From positions 7,971,247 through 8,035,246 of the forward strand of contig OX336354.1 in the NCBI GenBank assembly GCA_946902875.1: DNA of 64,000 nucleotides, in the 5' to 3' direction. A program made the translations under genes and the position numbers. The notes under the pieces were generated by a model that made no database searches, was not told the origin of the DNA, and was given only the letters and a program-made list of their open reading frames with translations. Position 1 is the stretch's first letter; every line of letters begins with the position of its first letter. This DNA is from Nematopogon swammerdamellus (lineage: Eukaryota > Arthropoda > Insecta > Lepidoptera > Adelidae). Positions 32,236 through 42,670 of this stretch are shown here, one piece after another.

Positions 32236-33892
32236 AGAAATTTAAGATAAAATAAATAAAAACATGTAAGTATATGCTACTTAAATAAAAGCTATACTTA
32301 GATATATTAAAAGATTGTGAAATGTTTTGAAGAGGAACTACATATATTATGCAAAACATTTAATGTAATGCAGACAAAGTACCTACTAATGCTTCTACTG
32401 TCTATCTAAGTATATTCTCCATTCTACATGTGGTATCAATTCGAATGGGGATTGATCTCTTAAGTCAACGTAACGTAAGTTAAGGTAACATAATTTCAGG
32501 TAACGTAAATTAAGGTAACATACGTTTAGATAACTTAGTGGTGAGGCACAAAAAACGCACTAAACAAATAATAGATAATTTTTGTATGTGATCTGTATGC
32601 AGATAATATGACTTTATTGAAAGTTAGAAAAGTTTTTGTTCCGAAATAAATTACCTAATGAAGTTTTATAAAAAAAAATATGACGCTATCTCAGTCCGGA
32701 TATACGGGCTAATTAGTAAAATGAACGAAGCCGGGCGTATCGAAAAACATCGAACAACATTGGTATTGGAAAAACAAGGAAATCGAGAAACATACACGGG
32801 AAAATAAACGACATGACTCGTTCACATAGAGTTCGGTAGATATTTTACAAAATAATTTCCTCTGACGCATTAACTAAGATAATTTTTTTTAGATTTTTTA
32901 CTCAACTACTTCCGAAAGGGCAGGAGGGTGTACTCTATTAAATAGTTTACATTGGGGACTTGTAGCGATAAAAACGGAGAGTTCAAAAACAAAATAGACA
33001 AACAAACCTTCGTTGAACAATGTTGCGTGATTGAGTTCAGTATTTCATAAATACTTAAAATAATTCATATTGTTTAGTATTAAGTTAAGTAATAATATAT
33101 AATCATCACATATCTGGAAACTCGACACACATGATCCACCCGGCCTAAATATAAATTCAAAACCTAAAATGACAATGTCATCTATCTACCATCCGTTATC
33201 ATAATTTGACACCTCAAATTGGTAATATTGGTAATATTTCTGAATGCATAACTGCGGTGACGACTGATTACTGAAGTCGAGATATATTAGACTGTAATAA
33301 TGTAAGATATATAAAAATTTAAAACCCAAATATTCGTAGTAATAAAAAATATTTTATTCGTAATATACTATATAAAGTTATATAATATAATAAAAAATCA
33401 ACTTCTTATTCTTGTAGTTATTTCTTCTTCAATAAAATGTGTCTTATATCTTTAAGAAATTTAAACAATCCGATTTTCGAAGTGTACTGTACACGAATCC
33501 ATTAATAGGCGAAGTTATGTATTGATTGTTTGCAGAACATTTGAGGCCAGCCACCTGATGTGATGCTCTGTACTGTGCCAGCTCAATTAGCCGATTGTTA
33601 ATAGGAAAAGTGCCTCCAAATGGCTTCATACGCGTATTGAACGAACCGTATCGTTCATTTGGTTAAGTAGTCGTATGTATGCGCGACGGATTGCGTCGCA
33701 TATATGTACGACACGCTTCGCTGGCAACTCCGCCCGCGACCTTGTCGGAATGTTTCTGATCTAGGAGGTAAATATATGCATGGCTACCACAGATTTCATT
33801 CATATGAAGTTAGGGATTCTATCTATGAAATAATTAAACGAGGATAAAAAGAAGGTAAACCCCCGGATTTCCATACAAAAACACGGTTTTTT
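32236..33892. other. Unassigned stretch
   Basis: Contains GGTAACATA/GGTAACGTAAATTAA short tandem units at 32467-32525 and a family E-like CAACTCCGCCCGCGACCTTG at 33726. No conserved reading frame found. Confidence 0.4.
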
Positions 33893-34133
33893 TATTTAGT
33901 TATTTTTTTTGGAAATTGGCACGGTTGGCTACATCACATACAACATCCGTGATGTCAGCCCATAACACCGGGTGAACTAGGTGCCATGTCAGTGTTTCCC
34001 TTCATTTCATGCCGGCTACACTGAACTGGACGGAAAACACAAACTTTTTACATAGCCGTTTCGACCGACGTTTCATTCAGTGCGGTGGTATCAACCCGGG
34101 CGGGTTAAACCCTGCCACCGAGTAGTTTTTTTA
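33893..34133 (-). repeat. SINE family B, 3' half
   Basis: TTTTTTTGGAAATTGGCACG, CAGCCCATAACACCGGGTGA, AACTGGACGGAAAACACAA, ending at ACCCTGCCACCGAGTAG. Confidence 0.8.
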
Positions 34134-34239
34134 CTCGTTCAACCCTAAGGACGTATCTTTCCTTGATCTTGTGCCATGCGTTAGCGCGAGCGACGACGGT
34201 TGAGTTGATCGCGATACGTTGACATTTTTTCAGACCTCT

Positions 34240-34480
34240 CATTTAGTGCGGTGGTACCCGTCCGGACGGGTTAAAACCTATCATCTAGTAAGGTAAAGGG
34301 AAGGGTAGATACCTTACTAATTTAATTTACTTTGTCAGATTTACGTGGAATCCGATCACCACATCATCACCACGATCAGCCCCAACGGCGACGTAACGGT
34401 CACTCATCCAAGTTCTGACCGCGCCCGGGTGAGGTTAATGTTCACGATCGCATGTCGATCCATTGCACCACCAAGAACTA
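34240..34480 (-). repeat. SINE family B, 5' half
   Basis: Begins in the body (CATTTAGTGCGGTGGTACC) and includes the 5S-like segment in reverse (TCACTCATCCAAGTTCTGAC). About 100 bp of unrelated DNA separates it from 33893-34133, and some sequence (CGGTTTCGACC block) occurs in both, so they are two insertions or a rearranged pair. Confidence 0.7.
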
Positions 34481-34854
34481 AGGCTCACGAAAATTCCGAC
34501 GAATAGCGGAATTTTCGCGAAAAGTCGCTAGAGAGACCCACGCACAAGTACACTATACCTACGTGCGAATTTTCCTCTTAGGCGTGAAACATTTTTGAAA
34601 TGAGCAAAATTTTCGAGCGGATTAAAACGGATTTAGAAATGGACGATATTAAAAACAGACTAAATCCTCACCTCCATAAGTCAGCGGGTCGATTCACTAC
34701 CAACCGAATCGTATATCGTACACGTGTATTTATATGTATTTAAAAAAATTATATTAATTGTATACGCGCTTTACCAGCACTGCCTCTTGAACTTCATAAC
34801 ATCTTTCTCACATGAGCACACTCTGCCTGCAATCTGCTACTTTTTATTGTTTAT
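34481..34854. other. Unassigned stretch
   Basis: No feature recognised. Confidence 0.4.
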
Positions 34855-35146
34855 TATTGTCACGTAGAAGCCGTGGTTCGGATTCCACGTAAAGCTGTAG
34901 GTCCCTTTCCCTTCTTACCTTACTAGGTGGTAGGGTTTATCCCGCCCGGGTTGTTACCACCGCACTGAATGATACGTCGGTCGAAACGGCTATGTAAACA
35001 GTTCGTGTTTCCGTCCAGTTCAGTGTAGCCGACATTAAATTAAGGGAAGTACTGTCATGGCACCTAGTTCACCCGGTGTTATGGGCTAACATCACGGATG
35101 TTGTAGGTGATGTAGTCAACCGTGTCTGTTTCCATAAAAAAAGCAT
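34855..35146 (+). repeat. SINE family B, 5'-truncated
   Basis: Starts at GCCGTGGTTCGGATTCCACG and runs to GTGTCTGTTTCCATAAAAAA; the Pol III head is missing. Confidence 0.85.
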
Positions 35147-35204
35147 CTACACAGAGTAAACGTTGTAAATTAGACCTAAAAAAAATGCGAAATAAAATTC
35201 CTTG

Positions 35205-35578
35205 ATCCAAAAGAAGAAGGAAGAAATCTTTGCTAAGGATAAGTCCGCCCTTGCACCTCGTGTAAAATTAATATTATGCTTTTTTAAATGGCATTCTATT
35301 ACCTACCTAATATTTAATGTATGCTAAAAGTTAAAACTAAAAGCTTAAATGTTAAATATAACAAATTAAAAACAAAAATATAAAATTTTAAAACTAAAAA
35401 CTTATTGGATGGCCACACTGATGCGCTGCTTAAGGAAATCGTGCGAGCGCGGTTCCTGAGCAGCGCACAAGGCCATCCCGATGTCCTCTAATCATGCCCC
35501 CATAATCTCCACGGAAAATGCGCTTGTTTTGACCGAAAATGTTTTTGGAGCAATAAATTATTTTATATCTATTCTCTC
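35205..35578 (+). repeat. Family K-related 3' region with insert
   Basis: GGATAAGTCCGCCCTTGCAC and TTTTTGGAGCAATAAATTAT flank AT-rich DNA and a GC-rich GCGCTGCTTAAGGAAATC GTG / GAGCAGCGC inverted pair (35420-35468). Confidence 0.5.
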
Positions 35579-35639
35579 ATAACGCGATAATCTGAAGTAG
35601 GACTCCAACTCGTGCATTCCGCACATTTACATTGAGGAA

Positions 35640-35705
35640 ACGCCCTTGTAGCACAACACCGATTACTCTGCTTACCCCGATTGTCGGGATTCGGCGTGTG
35701 TGTCA
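35640..35705 (+). repeat. Repeat family C, 3' fragment
   Basis: GTAGCACAACACCGATTACT, CTGCTTACCCCGATTGTCGG. Confidence 0.75.
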
Positions 35706-36206
35706 AAAAGATCAATAAAAAAAATCCTCAAACGTTGACGGTTCAGAAAGGCGATTATATTAATTTTACTCGAAATACTATCCGATTACAAATTCCTTAC
35801 TGGATACGCCTCTTGCTGACTAGGGTTGGGCGTAAATAATTTATCTCAAAAAGTTAATAATGTAAAATAAAACGTGCCCCCTCCCGCGTCCGCCGCCCGA
35901 TCTCGTTGATTTTAATTTCAAATGACGCGATTCTAGATTAAAATGATTAAAATGATAATATTTAAAATTACCTGTCGAAGGGGACGATTTTGATAAAATG
36001 TTTTCGCTGATTTGGCGATGTCTGATTTAATTTTCTTCAATCTTCATCCATAATTAGGTGACATCGTTTTTTTCTCAAAAATAATGAACCGTTTATAAGA
36101 TAAAAGTGAACTTACTGGAATTGTATGCAATAATTTTTGTTACCTACTCAATAATTTAAAGTTAACGCTCTTTTGTTTGCTAAATGTACTACACTAATTC
36201 AGGTTT
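35706..36206. other. AT-rich stretch, nothing recognised
   Basis: No feature seen. Confidence 0.4.
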
Positions 36207-36610
36207 TTTTTTTATGGAAACTGCCACGGTTGGCTACGTCACCTACAACATCCGTGATGTCAGCCCATAACACCGGGTGAACTAGGTGCCATGTCAGTGC
36301 TTCCCTTCGGTCGTACCGGCTACACTGAACTGGACGGAAAACGCAAACAGTTTGTGTTGTTAGTTACTATTTACATAGCCGTTTCGACCGACGTTTCATT
36401 CGGTGCGGTGGGACCATCCCGGGCGGGTTGAACCCTACCACCTAGTAAGGTAAGAAGGGAATGGACCTACAGTTTTACGTGGAATCCGAACCACGGTCAG
36501 CCTAGAACGGTCGAGCGGTCACCCATCCAAGTACTGACCGCGCCCAGCGTTGCTTAACCATCAATAGCGACAGTCGACTGTCTGCACCACTGAGCTGTCG
36601 AGGCTGACAA
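36207..36610 (-). repeat. SINE family B, full length (reference copy)
   Basis: This copy shows the 5S rRNA relationship best. On the minus strand GGTTAAGCAACGCTGGGCG is followed directly by CGGTCAGTACTTGGATGGG and TGACCG. That is almost identical to the A box, intermediate element and C box of animal 5S rRNA genes. Upstream, GCCTCGACAGCTCAGTGG resembles a tRNA A box. The body and TTTCCATAAAAAAA tail follow. Confidence 0.9.
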
Positions 36611-36837
36611 TGTATAGGAAGCAGATATTGACAAACAAACAAATATATTTATTGGCTTTCACATATTGTTATTGTACATAATAGAAACAGTTATTAGTGT
36701 ACTTTCACATGATCCCTATTTTCCAAAATAGATTTCACTGAGCTATCGGAAACAGGGTCTCTCATCCGGTGGTTCACATTGTTTCAATATTAATTTTGTC
36801 AGGTAGGACTAAACAACTAAAATTATGAAAATTGTAG

Positions 36838-36917
36838 AGTCGGCAGAGGTGTGTCATGATCGTGGCACGTTGAAATCCGTTGTATCTGCCTATCCCACCG
36901 GGAAACAGTCGTGACTT
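36838..36917 (+). repeat. Repeat family J
   Basis: GTCGGCAGAGGTGTGTCATG, ATCGTGGCACGTTGAAATCC, TGCCTATCCCACCGGGAAAC AG. The same block is at 63702 (plus) and 44818 and 62092 (minus). Confidence 0.65.
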
Positions 36918-37019
36918 TATGTGTGTGTGTGTAATTCTGTCGCTAAATGAAATACGGTATATACTCAGAACCTATTTGCTCTTTGTCATGTCTTTCGGAG
37001 TAACCAGGAAAGAACTATG

Positions 37020-37410
37020 TCTCATAAAGGTAGACGTAATAAAAGTGCTAGTAGACAGGTTACTGCTCGTAAAACCGACTTTGATCTCGTAGGCGGGTAC
37101 TTTATGCAGCTTGTTTGATGTAACAGATGTGACATTGGGCTTTTGAGAACCAATCGATTCTCTAAATCGTTTCTTTGTCGCACCGCTAGAGTGTGGAACT
37201 GTCTTGCGGCGAGCGTATTTCCTGAATCCTTTAACCTGGGTGTCTTCAAGCGTCGTATTAACGGGCTAGACAGCCTAGCAACAGTCCGCAAATCTGCTGG
37301 CATGGCACCTAACTGAGCGTAGTTTCGCGAGGAGAGGTGGTTTTGGCTCTGTCGACTGCACCATTGGTCTCTCGGCACAGCCACCCATGCTGGTTTACAT
37401 AAAAAAAAAC
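37020..37410 (+). pseudogene. Jockey/CR1-like LINE: RT ORF C-terminus plus 3' end
   Basis: Frame 37143-37318 reads RTNRFSKSFLCRTARVWNCL, then AASVFPESFNLGVFKRRIN and ends SAGMAPN*. The R-T-x-R-F/..F..R-T-(A/S)-R-x-W-N-x-L-P/A pattern with xxLFKRRIN is the usual C-terminus of Jockey/CR1-group reverse-transcriptase ORFs. The 3' UTR closes with GGTCTCTCGGCACAGCCACC, ATGCTGGTTTACATAAAAAA. That tail resembles SINE family A. Confidence 0.75.
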
Positions 37411-37829
37411 AGTAGATAGTGATCTATAAAGCGATACAAATACATTTTTCAATTCGCTCACCGAATCCGCGGTGAATGTAGTCCTGGTGCTCCGGCTCAG
37501 CGATGTGTAGCACGAGTTTCGCGGGCCCGTTAAAAGGTGACGTGAGAATGCGTCTGACTCGAATTTCAAGAAGTTTACCACCAATATTACTCACCTGACA
37601 GATTCAGTTTTTATGTAATACTTCATCTATCAGCGCAGATCGATAGCTTTTTGAAAACAGGATTTGATAAACTTCGGTTGATAGAAAAAAACCATGAATA
37701 TATGCCTCTGAAAAACGTATATAAGGCAACGTGACCAAATCACGGCTTTGGAAAAAATATATTTTATTTGGGTAGCAGGGTTACTTACTTACATCTTTTT
37801 AAATACAAATATCACGCGAGCGAAGTCGC
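37411..37829. other. Unassigned stretch
   Basis: No conserved frame recognised. Confidence 0.35.
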
Positions 37830-37910
37830 GTGTGGTGGCGTGCCCTGGGAGAGGCCTATGTCCAGCAGTGGACCAATACAGGCTGATGATGATGAAGCCG
37901 CGGGCAACAG
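37830..37910 (+). repeat. RTE-like LINE 3' fragment
   Basis: GCCCTGGGAGAGGCCTATGT, CCAGCAGTGGACCAATACAG and GCTGATGATGATGAA form the familiar 3' end of RTE LINEs. Confidence 0.75.
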
Positions 37911-38221
37911 CTAGTATAGAAATAACTGTATAAGTTAACCAAAAACCACTCAAAGCAGCTTCGGCGTACATCACACGCAACACGTTTTTCAATATAAACT
38001 TTATTCCCATTTTCCTTCCATGCAAACAATGTAGGAAGTGAGGCGTCAATCAAAGCTAAGGTCGCGCGGATTAGCTCGCACGAGGAGATCCAATTAAGTT
38101 TCTTATCCGTCGTAAACGGAGAGCTACGGCAACCGTTACTCTGTCATTTGTAGGTATTTGTGTCTCGTGGCCTCATGTCGTAGATCCATAGTTTCGAAAC
38201 CCGCCAGCTGTAGATGAGGAA
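37911..38221. other. Unassigned stretch
   Basis: No feature recognised. Confidence 0.35.
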
Positions 38222-38345
38222 AGGTTGGCTGCTAGAAATCTCTATAAAGAATATGCCCGCCTTTACACCTCATTTAAAATATAATATAGTTTTGTATTTT
38301 TTTTTCGGTAAAATGTTTTCAGAGTAATAAGTTATTTATATCTAT
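38222..38345 (+). repeat. Repeat family K, diverged
   Basis: AAGGTTGGCTGCTAGAAATC, GCCCGCCTTTACACCTCATT, TCAGAGTAATAAGTTATTTA. Confidence 0.55.
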
Positions 38346-38624
38346 CATTATTGCGGCCATACAGAAGAATAAAGTACTATTATTTTCGAGAAAATATAGG
38401 AAAGTAGTTTTTGCCCGCGGTAGATTCAGTTTAATAGTAAATCTGATTTAAGCGCAAATATGATAATAAACGATGGCTTCTCTTATATTATCTCACTCTC
38501 TCTTCCATCCATACTATACTATCTTTGGTACTGCTCAGCTCTAAGGCTATTTAGCGTGATGTTATATATAGTAAGCCTGAAGAACTACTCTTTCCATTGG
38601 TGCACACCTCATCAAAATCTGTTT

Positions 38625-40060
38625 ATTTATTTATTTATTTAATCCAAAACCTCCTATTAACAGATAAATATCCAATTCTTAGGTTAGGTTAATAATACAG
38701 ATAATTAAGGATAAGGATAATAATACAGATAATATAATCCAATTCTTAGGTTAGTATAATAATAATGGATAATAATGAATAAAATAAAGATAACATAATA
38801 TCTACAGTACATAATTTATAAATTAGTCTGTTTCAAGTATTCTGTGGCTAGTTTTATAAACTGCCTACGGTTACAGTCAACAGTCAATAATATGTATTTG
38901 GACTCATGTGGGTTCCAGATGATCGCATTGTGATCGAGTTTGGAGCGCACGTAGGCGTCATATAAGAGTCTGAGTACTGTGGCGTCTTGAAAGTAATTAC
39001 CCTGCCTCATAACAAAACCCAAACTCTTGTATGCTTGTTTGCACTTCTCCTCTATATGATTATGAAATGTTAGTTTTTTATCCATTATGATTCCTAAATC
39101 TTTTATGCGATTAACTCTCGATAGTGGATTTCCGGACAATTTGTAGCAATGTAGAATTGGGTTTCGAGATCTAGTATAGGTCATTACGGAACACTTGTCT
39201 AAATTGAATTCCATCATGTTCTGCTGGCCCCACTCTTGGACCAAGTCGATATCACCTTGCAACAAGTCACAGTCAAGCTGAGACGCAACACCAAGTGCTA
39301 GTTTTAGGTCATCAGCGTATAATAAACACACTGACGACCTGACAACCTGTGGGAGATCGTTAATCACGAATAGAAACTGTGATGGCCCCAGATTGCTACC
39401 CTGGCTCACTCCTGATCTTGTGAAATAATTTTTTGATCGTTCTCCTGAAAGCTCAACATACTGGTTCCTGTCTTTAAAGTAATCTGTAAAGAAATGCAGT
39501 AGTTTAGGTGAGAAGCCAGCAGCTGAAAATTTTTGGAGTAGGACATCATTATTAATCCGATTGAAGGTTTTCCGGTAATCAAAGTATGCTACATCTACTT
39601 GTTTGGATTCATCCATATTACCTGCTGCATAATTGACAAAATTCATCAGATTAGTGACAGTTGAGTGTTTTTTTCGAAACCCATGCTGGCAGTCGGTTAG
39701 CATACTTTGAGTCTGCCAGGAAATGCGCGAGTTTAAAATAGTCTCGAATATTTTGGCAAAAGTCGAGAGGACAGCTATAGGCCTGTAGTTGTTGACTTCT
39801 GATTTATCTCCATTTTTATGAATGGGTGTTACCCTAGATTCCTTCCATCTAGAAAGATATTTGGATTGTTGGAGAGCAAGAAGCAAGAAGAAGAAGAGAA
39901 GAGGTTCTTCGAAAGCAGAGATGCAATCTTTAATGACAAAGGAAGGCACAGCATCTGGACCTGGAGAAGACCGAGTTTTCAGATGTTTGAAAATTATTGT
40001 TTGTTTTATTTGACATTGATGTTCAATGGTTCCGGAGTTTGCCTCAAGTTAATAGGTTAG
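38625..40060 (-). pseudogene. 5'-truncated LINE with most of its reverse transcriptase
   Basis: An open minus-strand frame of about 415 codons (about 40059 to 38816) encodes an RT domain. In order it has TRSSPGPDAVPSFV (RT motif 0/1), SRVTPIHKNGDKSEVNNYRP and IAVLS, FRKKHSTVTNL, the first catalytic Asp in VAYFDYRKTFNRI, SGVSQGSNLGPSQFLFVIND, and the YADD catalytic box in CLLYADDLKLAL. A thumb region ending LDHNAIIWNPH follows. This layout is that of Jockey/CR1-group LINEs. The upstream endonuclease and ORF1 are missing, and a stop precedes the frame where family C sequence begins. The 3' flank (38640-38815) ends in an (AAAT)n tail. The substitution FDYRKTFNRI for the usual F(D)FSKAFDRV suggests decay, although no stop interrupts the domain. 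Confidence 0.9.
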
Positions 40061-40086
40061 GTACCACAAGTTAATAATAGGTGTAG

Positions 40087-40335
40087 GCGACTAAGGCATA
40101 ATGAAAAAATGCCGCGCTAAAGGGCGACAGAATAACCACCGCTAACATTGCCACGGTCATGTAGTATGTGGGTTTTGGTGCCTTAGTTACTTGCTGCTTG
40201 ATCTTGTCCGAATACTGTGCGAAACGTGGTGGTCGGTGTTGTGCTGTAATTTACCCGGAGTTCTTGCAGCACTTAACACACAGATTACTCTGCTTACCCC
40301 GATTGTCGAGATACAGCGTGTGGGATGTATATATG
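40087..40335 (+). repeat. Repeat family C copy
   Basis: GTAGGCGACTAAGGCATAAT, GTGGTCGGTGTTGTGCTGTA, ATTACTCTGCTTACCCCGAT. The LINE at 38625-40060 abuts its left end. Confidence 0.85.
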
Positions 40336-40504
40336 TACAGGAAAAGTTTAAAAATCACGACCCAAACCTTAATTTTACATGTAAGTTACTTATTAAATTT
40401 ATTAAAATTGTGATAATTGAATTAAGATTAATTAACGCTGGTTAAATATTACAAACTAAACTATCTTGAAAATTCATTATAATAAGCTTACCCATCGAGT
40501 CACC

Positions 40505-41160
40505 TAGGGACTTTATTAGATCAGAAAACCACCAAAATTTCGGTTGCACTTCGTTTAGGCCTCAAAATTTGTGAAAGTCATATTTGTGTGTGTGGGTCAC
40601 CAGTCGACATATATGGCCACCACGGACTATCATGTATAAAAAGTGCAGGTAGAAACTCCAGGCATCAAAATTTTAATTTTATTATAAAGTCCACGCTTCT
40701 GACAGCAAACATACCGTGCATCCTAGAACCTTGCGGTTATTCCCGGCTGGATGGCAAGAGGCCCGATGGTATCACCCTGGTGCCATGGGCTAAGGGTAGG
40801 TCATTGATGTGGGACGCCACTTGTGTCGACACATTGGCTCCAAGTCACGTTCGGGCCTCTTCAAGAGCGGCTGGCGCGGCCGCGGCCGGAGCGGAGAGCC
40901 TCAAACGCAACAAATATTCAAATATTATTCAAGATTAGGAATTTGTTGCGTTTGCGGTTGAAACCCTCGGTCCGTGGAGCAGTGAAGCCAAAAGCTTCTT
41001 GAAGAGGCTTGGGCCTCTGCTGGTGGACGCAACTGGCGTCCCGCAATCAAGGGCCTACTTCATTCAAAGGGTAAGCCTTGCCATCCAGCGGGGTAATGCA
41101 GCAAGTGTTCTAGGAACATTTGAAAATGCCCCTTTTGATAGTTATTTTAATGTTTGTTAG
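40505..41160 (+). pseudogene. LINE-type ORF C-terminal domain, one frameshift
   Basis: The frame opens with [20 protein letters not shown] (zinc-knuckle-like C-V-C-G...H-x-x-S-C) and [13 protein letters not shown], then [20 protein letters not shown] and [14 protein letters not shown], and Ala-rich GAAAAGAE. After a one-base slip near 40935 it continues [20 protein letters not shown] and [16 protein letters not shown] to a stop at about 41158. From memory, this CG..(H)H.LSC-RPDG-WD.TC.DT domain occurs at the C-terminus of invertebrate retroelement ORFs. The RPDG...D.T pattern could be a PD-(D/E)XK-like nuclease fold. The exact clade is not known to me. The 5' RT portion is absent. Confidence 0.65.
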
Positions 41161-41267
41161 GTAGGTTTATTTCTTTAGTTATTAGTATTACTTTTTTGTT
41201 ATTTATTAAATAAATTAGACAACTGGCTTATAATAAAATAAACTGTAAACAAACCTGAATCAATATT

Positions 41268-41390
41268 TTTTTATAGAATCTAACATGGTTGGTCACATCA
41301 CCTGGTACACCCATGACGTCATGTCACTGGCACCTTCCTGTGAAGCTAGATGCCATACCAGTGCTTGCAGTGCAGTTGGTCGTGCCAAGT
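41268..41390 (-). repeat. SINE family B 3' fragment, diverged
   Basis: TTTTTTTATAGAATCTAACA, GGTTGGTCACATCACCTGG and GAAGCTAGATGCCATACCAG. Confidence 0.55.
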
Positions 41391-41739
41391 CTCAATTTGC
41401 TATAGATTACGAGTTACATTTAACACTATCTTCGCTACTCGCTATTCGGGTAAACAGTGTTGTCAGCTTTGAAGATTGCGATAAAAAAAAAGAAATTCAG
41501 TTCGAATTACAGTCCGAGGAGTGTTTAGTTTGAGTTCCGTCTGAGCAAGGTGCCAGCACGTGACGCGAATAAAGCGAAGTGTTCACAAGTTTTCGCCTGA
41601 TATTACTACGTCGTGTTTTCTTTGTGTATGATTTTTTTTTCGATTGTGTGTTAAGTCTGAGTGTCGGCTTACAAAACAAAATTGGAATACACAAAGTCAT
41701 TGCACAAAGTGAGTTGGATGGGTTTGGCTGTATAATTTT
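41391..41739. other. Unassigned stretch
   Basis: No recognised feature. Confidence 0.35.
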
Positions 41740-41960
41740 TAGGTTTCCGTGTCCCGTACGGAAGCCTATTACTAAGCCTACGCCGTCTGTCTGTCTGTCT
41801 GTCTGTCCTACTGCTGTATCTTTGGAACCGTAGTAGGCAGCCTGTTGAATTTTTTACAGAATATGTGTTATTATAGCGGATATAACAACAAATAATAATA
41901 AAAATTTAAAGGTAACAAATTAAGAGGGGCTCCCATACAAGAAACGTGTTTTCAATATGT
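41740..41960 (+). repeat. Repeat family D, 5' half
   Basis: TAGGTTTCCGTGTCCCGTAC, GCCTACGCCGTCTGTCTGTC, GGGGCTCCCATACAAGAAAC. Downstream CGGCGCGCGAGTCCG may be its remnant 3' end. Confidence 0.75.
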
Positions 41961-42251
41961 TTTTTTGTGGTGCGAAAACCTCGGCGCGCGAGTCCGTTAT
42001 GATAAAATGTCATACAAATGTACTTTTCTTGGTTATTTTATGCTAAAAGCACGCGCTACCGCACGCACACACACATTAACTAACACATATGCAAGAACTG
42101 TAACTTATCGCGTGGTGGGTGGCCGTGCCGCCGCCGCGCTGCTCGACGGCTGACCTAGTTTGACGTACAGAGGTTCGACGCAAAACAAACTTGCACCAAA
42201 GTGCAAGTGCACTTAGATGTTGTAAGATCGCACTAAAATATTAGATTAGAT
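41961..42251. other. Unassigned spacer
   Basis: Holds AAACTTGCACCAAAGTGCAA GTGC, a short palindromic cluster near 42187. No gene recognised. Confidence 0.4.
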
Positions 42252-42670
42252 AAGCGGCGGGTGACCGAGTGGTTTGGGCATCGGCTTCTCATGCGAGAGG
42301 TCCGACGTTCGAATCCGATCGGCGTGTACCAATGATTTTTTTTCCGACGAAAAACTTTACGTGCATACCTACACCTGCTGCTTCACCGTTCGGAACCGGT
42401 GTGAAACTGTAGGTCCCTTCCCTTGTACCTTACTAGGTGGTAGGTAGGCTCAAATTGTAGCCGACTGGGTTGGTACCACCGTACTGGATATAAGATGGCC
42501 GCATAGCATCCTCGGTTGTGTTCTCCTCTAGTCCAGTATAGCCAGTAATCCAGGGAAGTATCCGCTATGGTACCTAACTTCTCGGAGGTGATATTGGCTG
42601 GTCGGAGCATGTGATTTGGCCCCTCCGACTCAACCACCCATACCTCATTACATATTATATAAAAAAAAGA
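42252..42670 (+). repeat. SINE family A, full length
   Basis: AGCGGCGGGTGACCGAGTGG head, TTCGAATCCGATCGGCGTG B box region, body, and a tail of CATACCTCATTACATATTAT followed by A-rich sequence. Confidence 0.9.

Noticed and set aside
36500..36560. 5S rRNA gene
   Set aside because: Only the internal promoter segment matches; it is embedded in a SINE with a poly-A tail and repeated many times.
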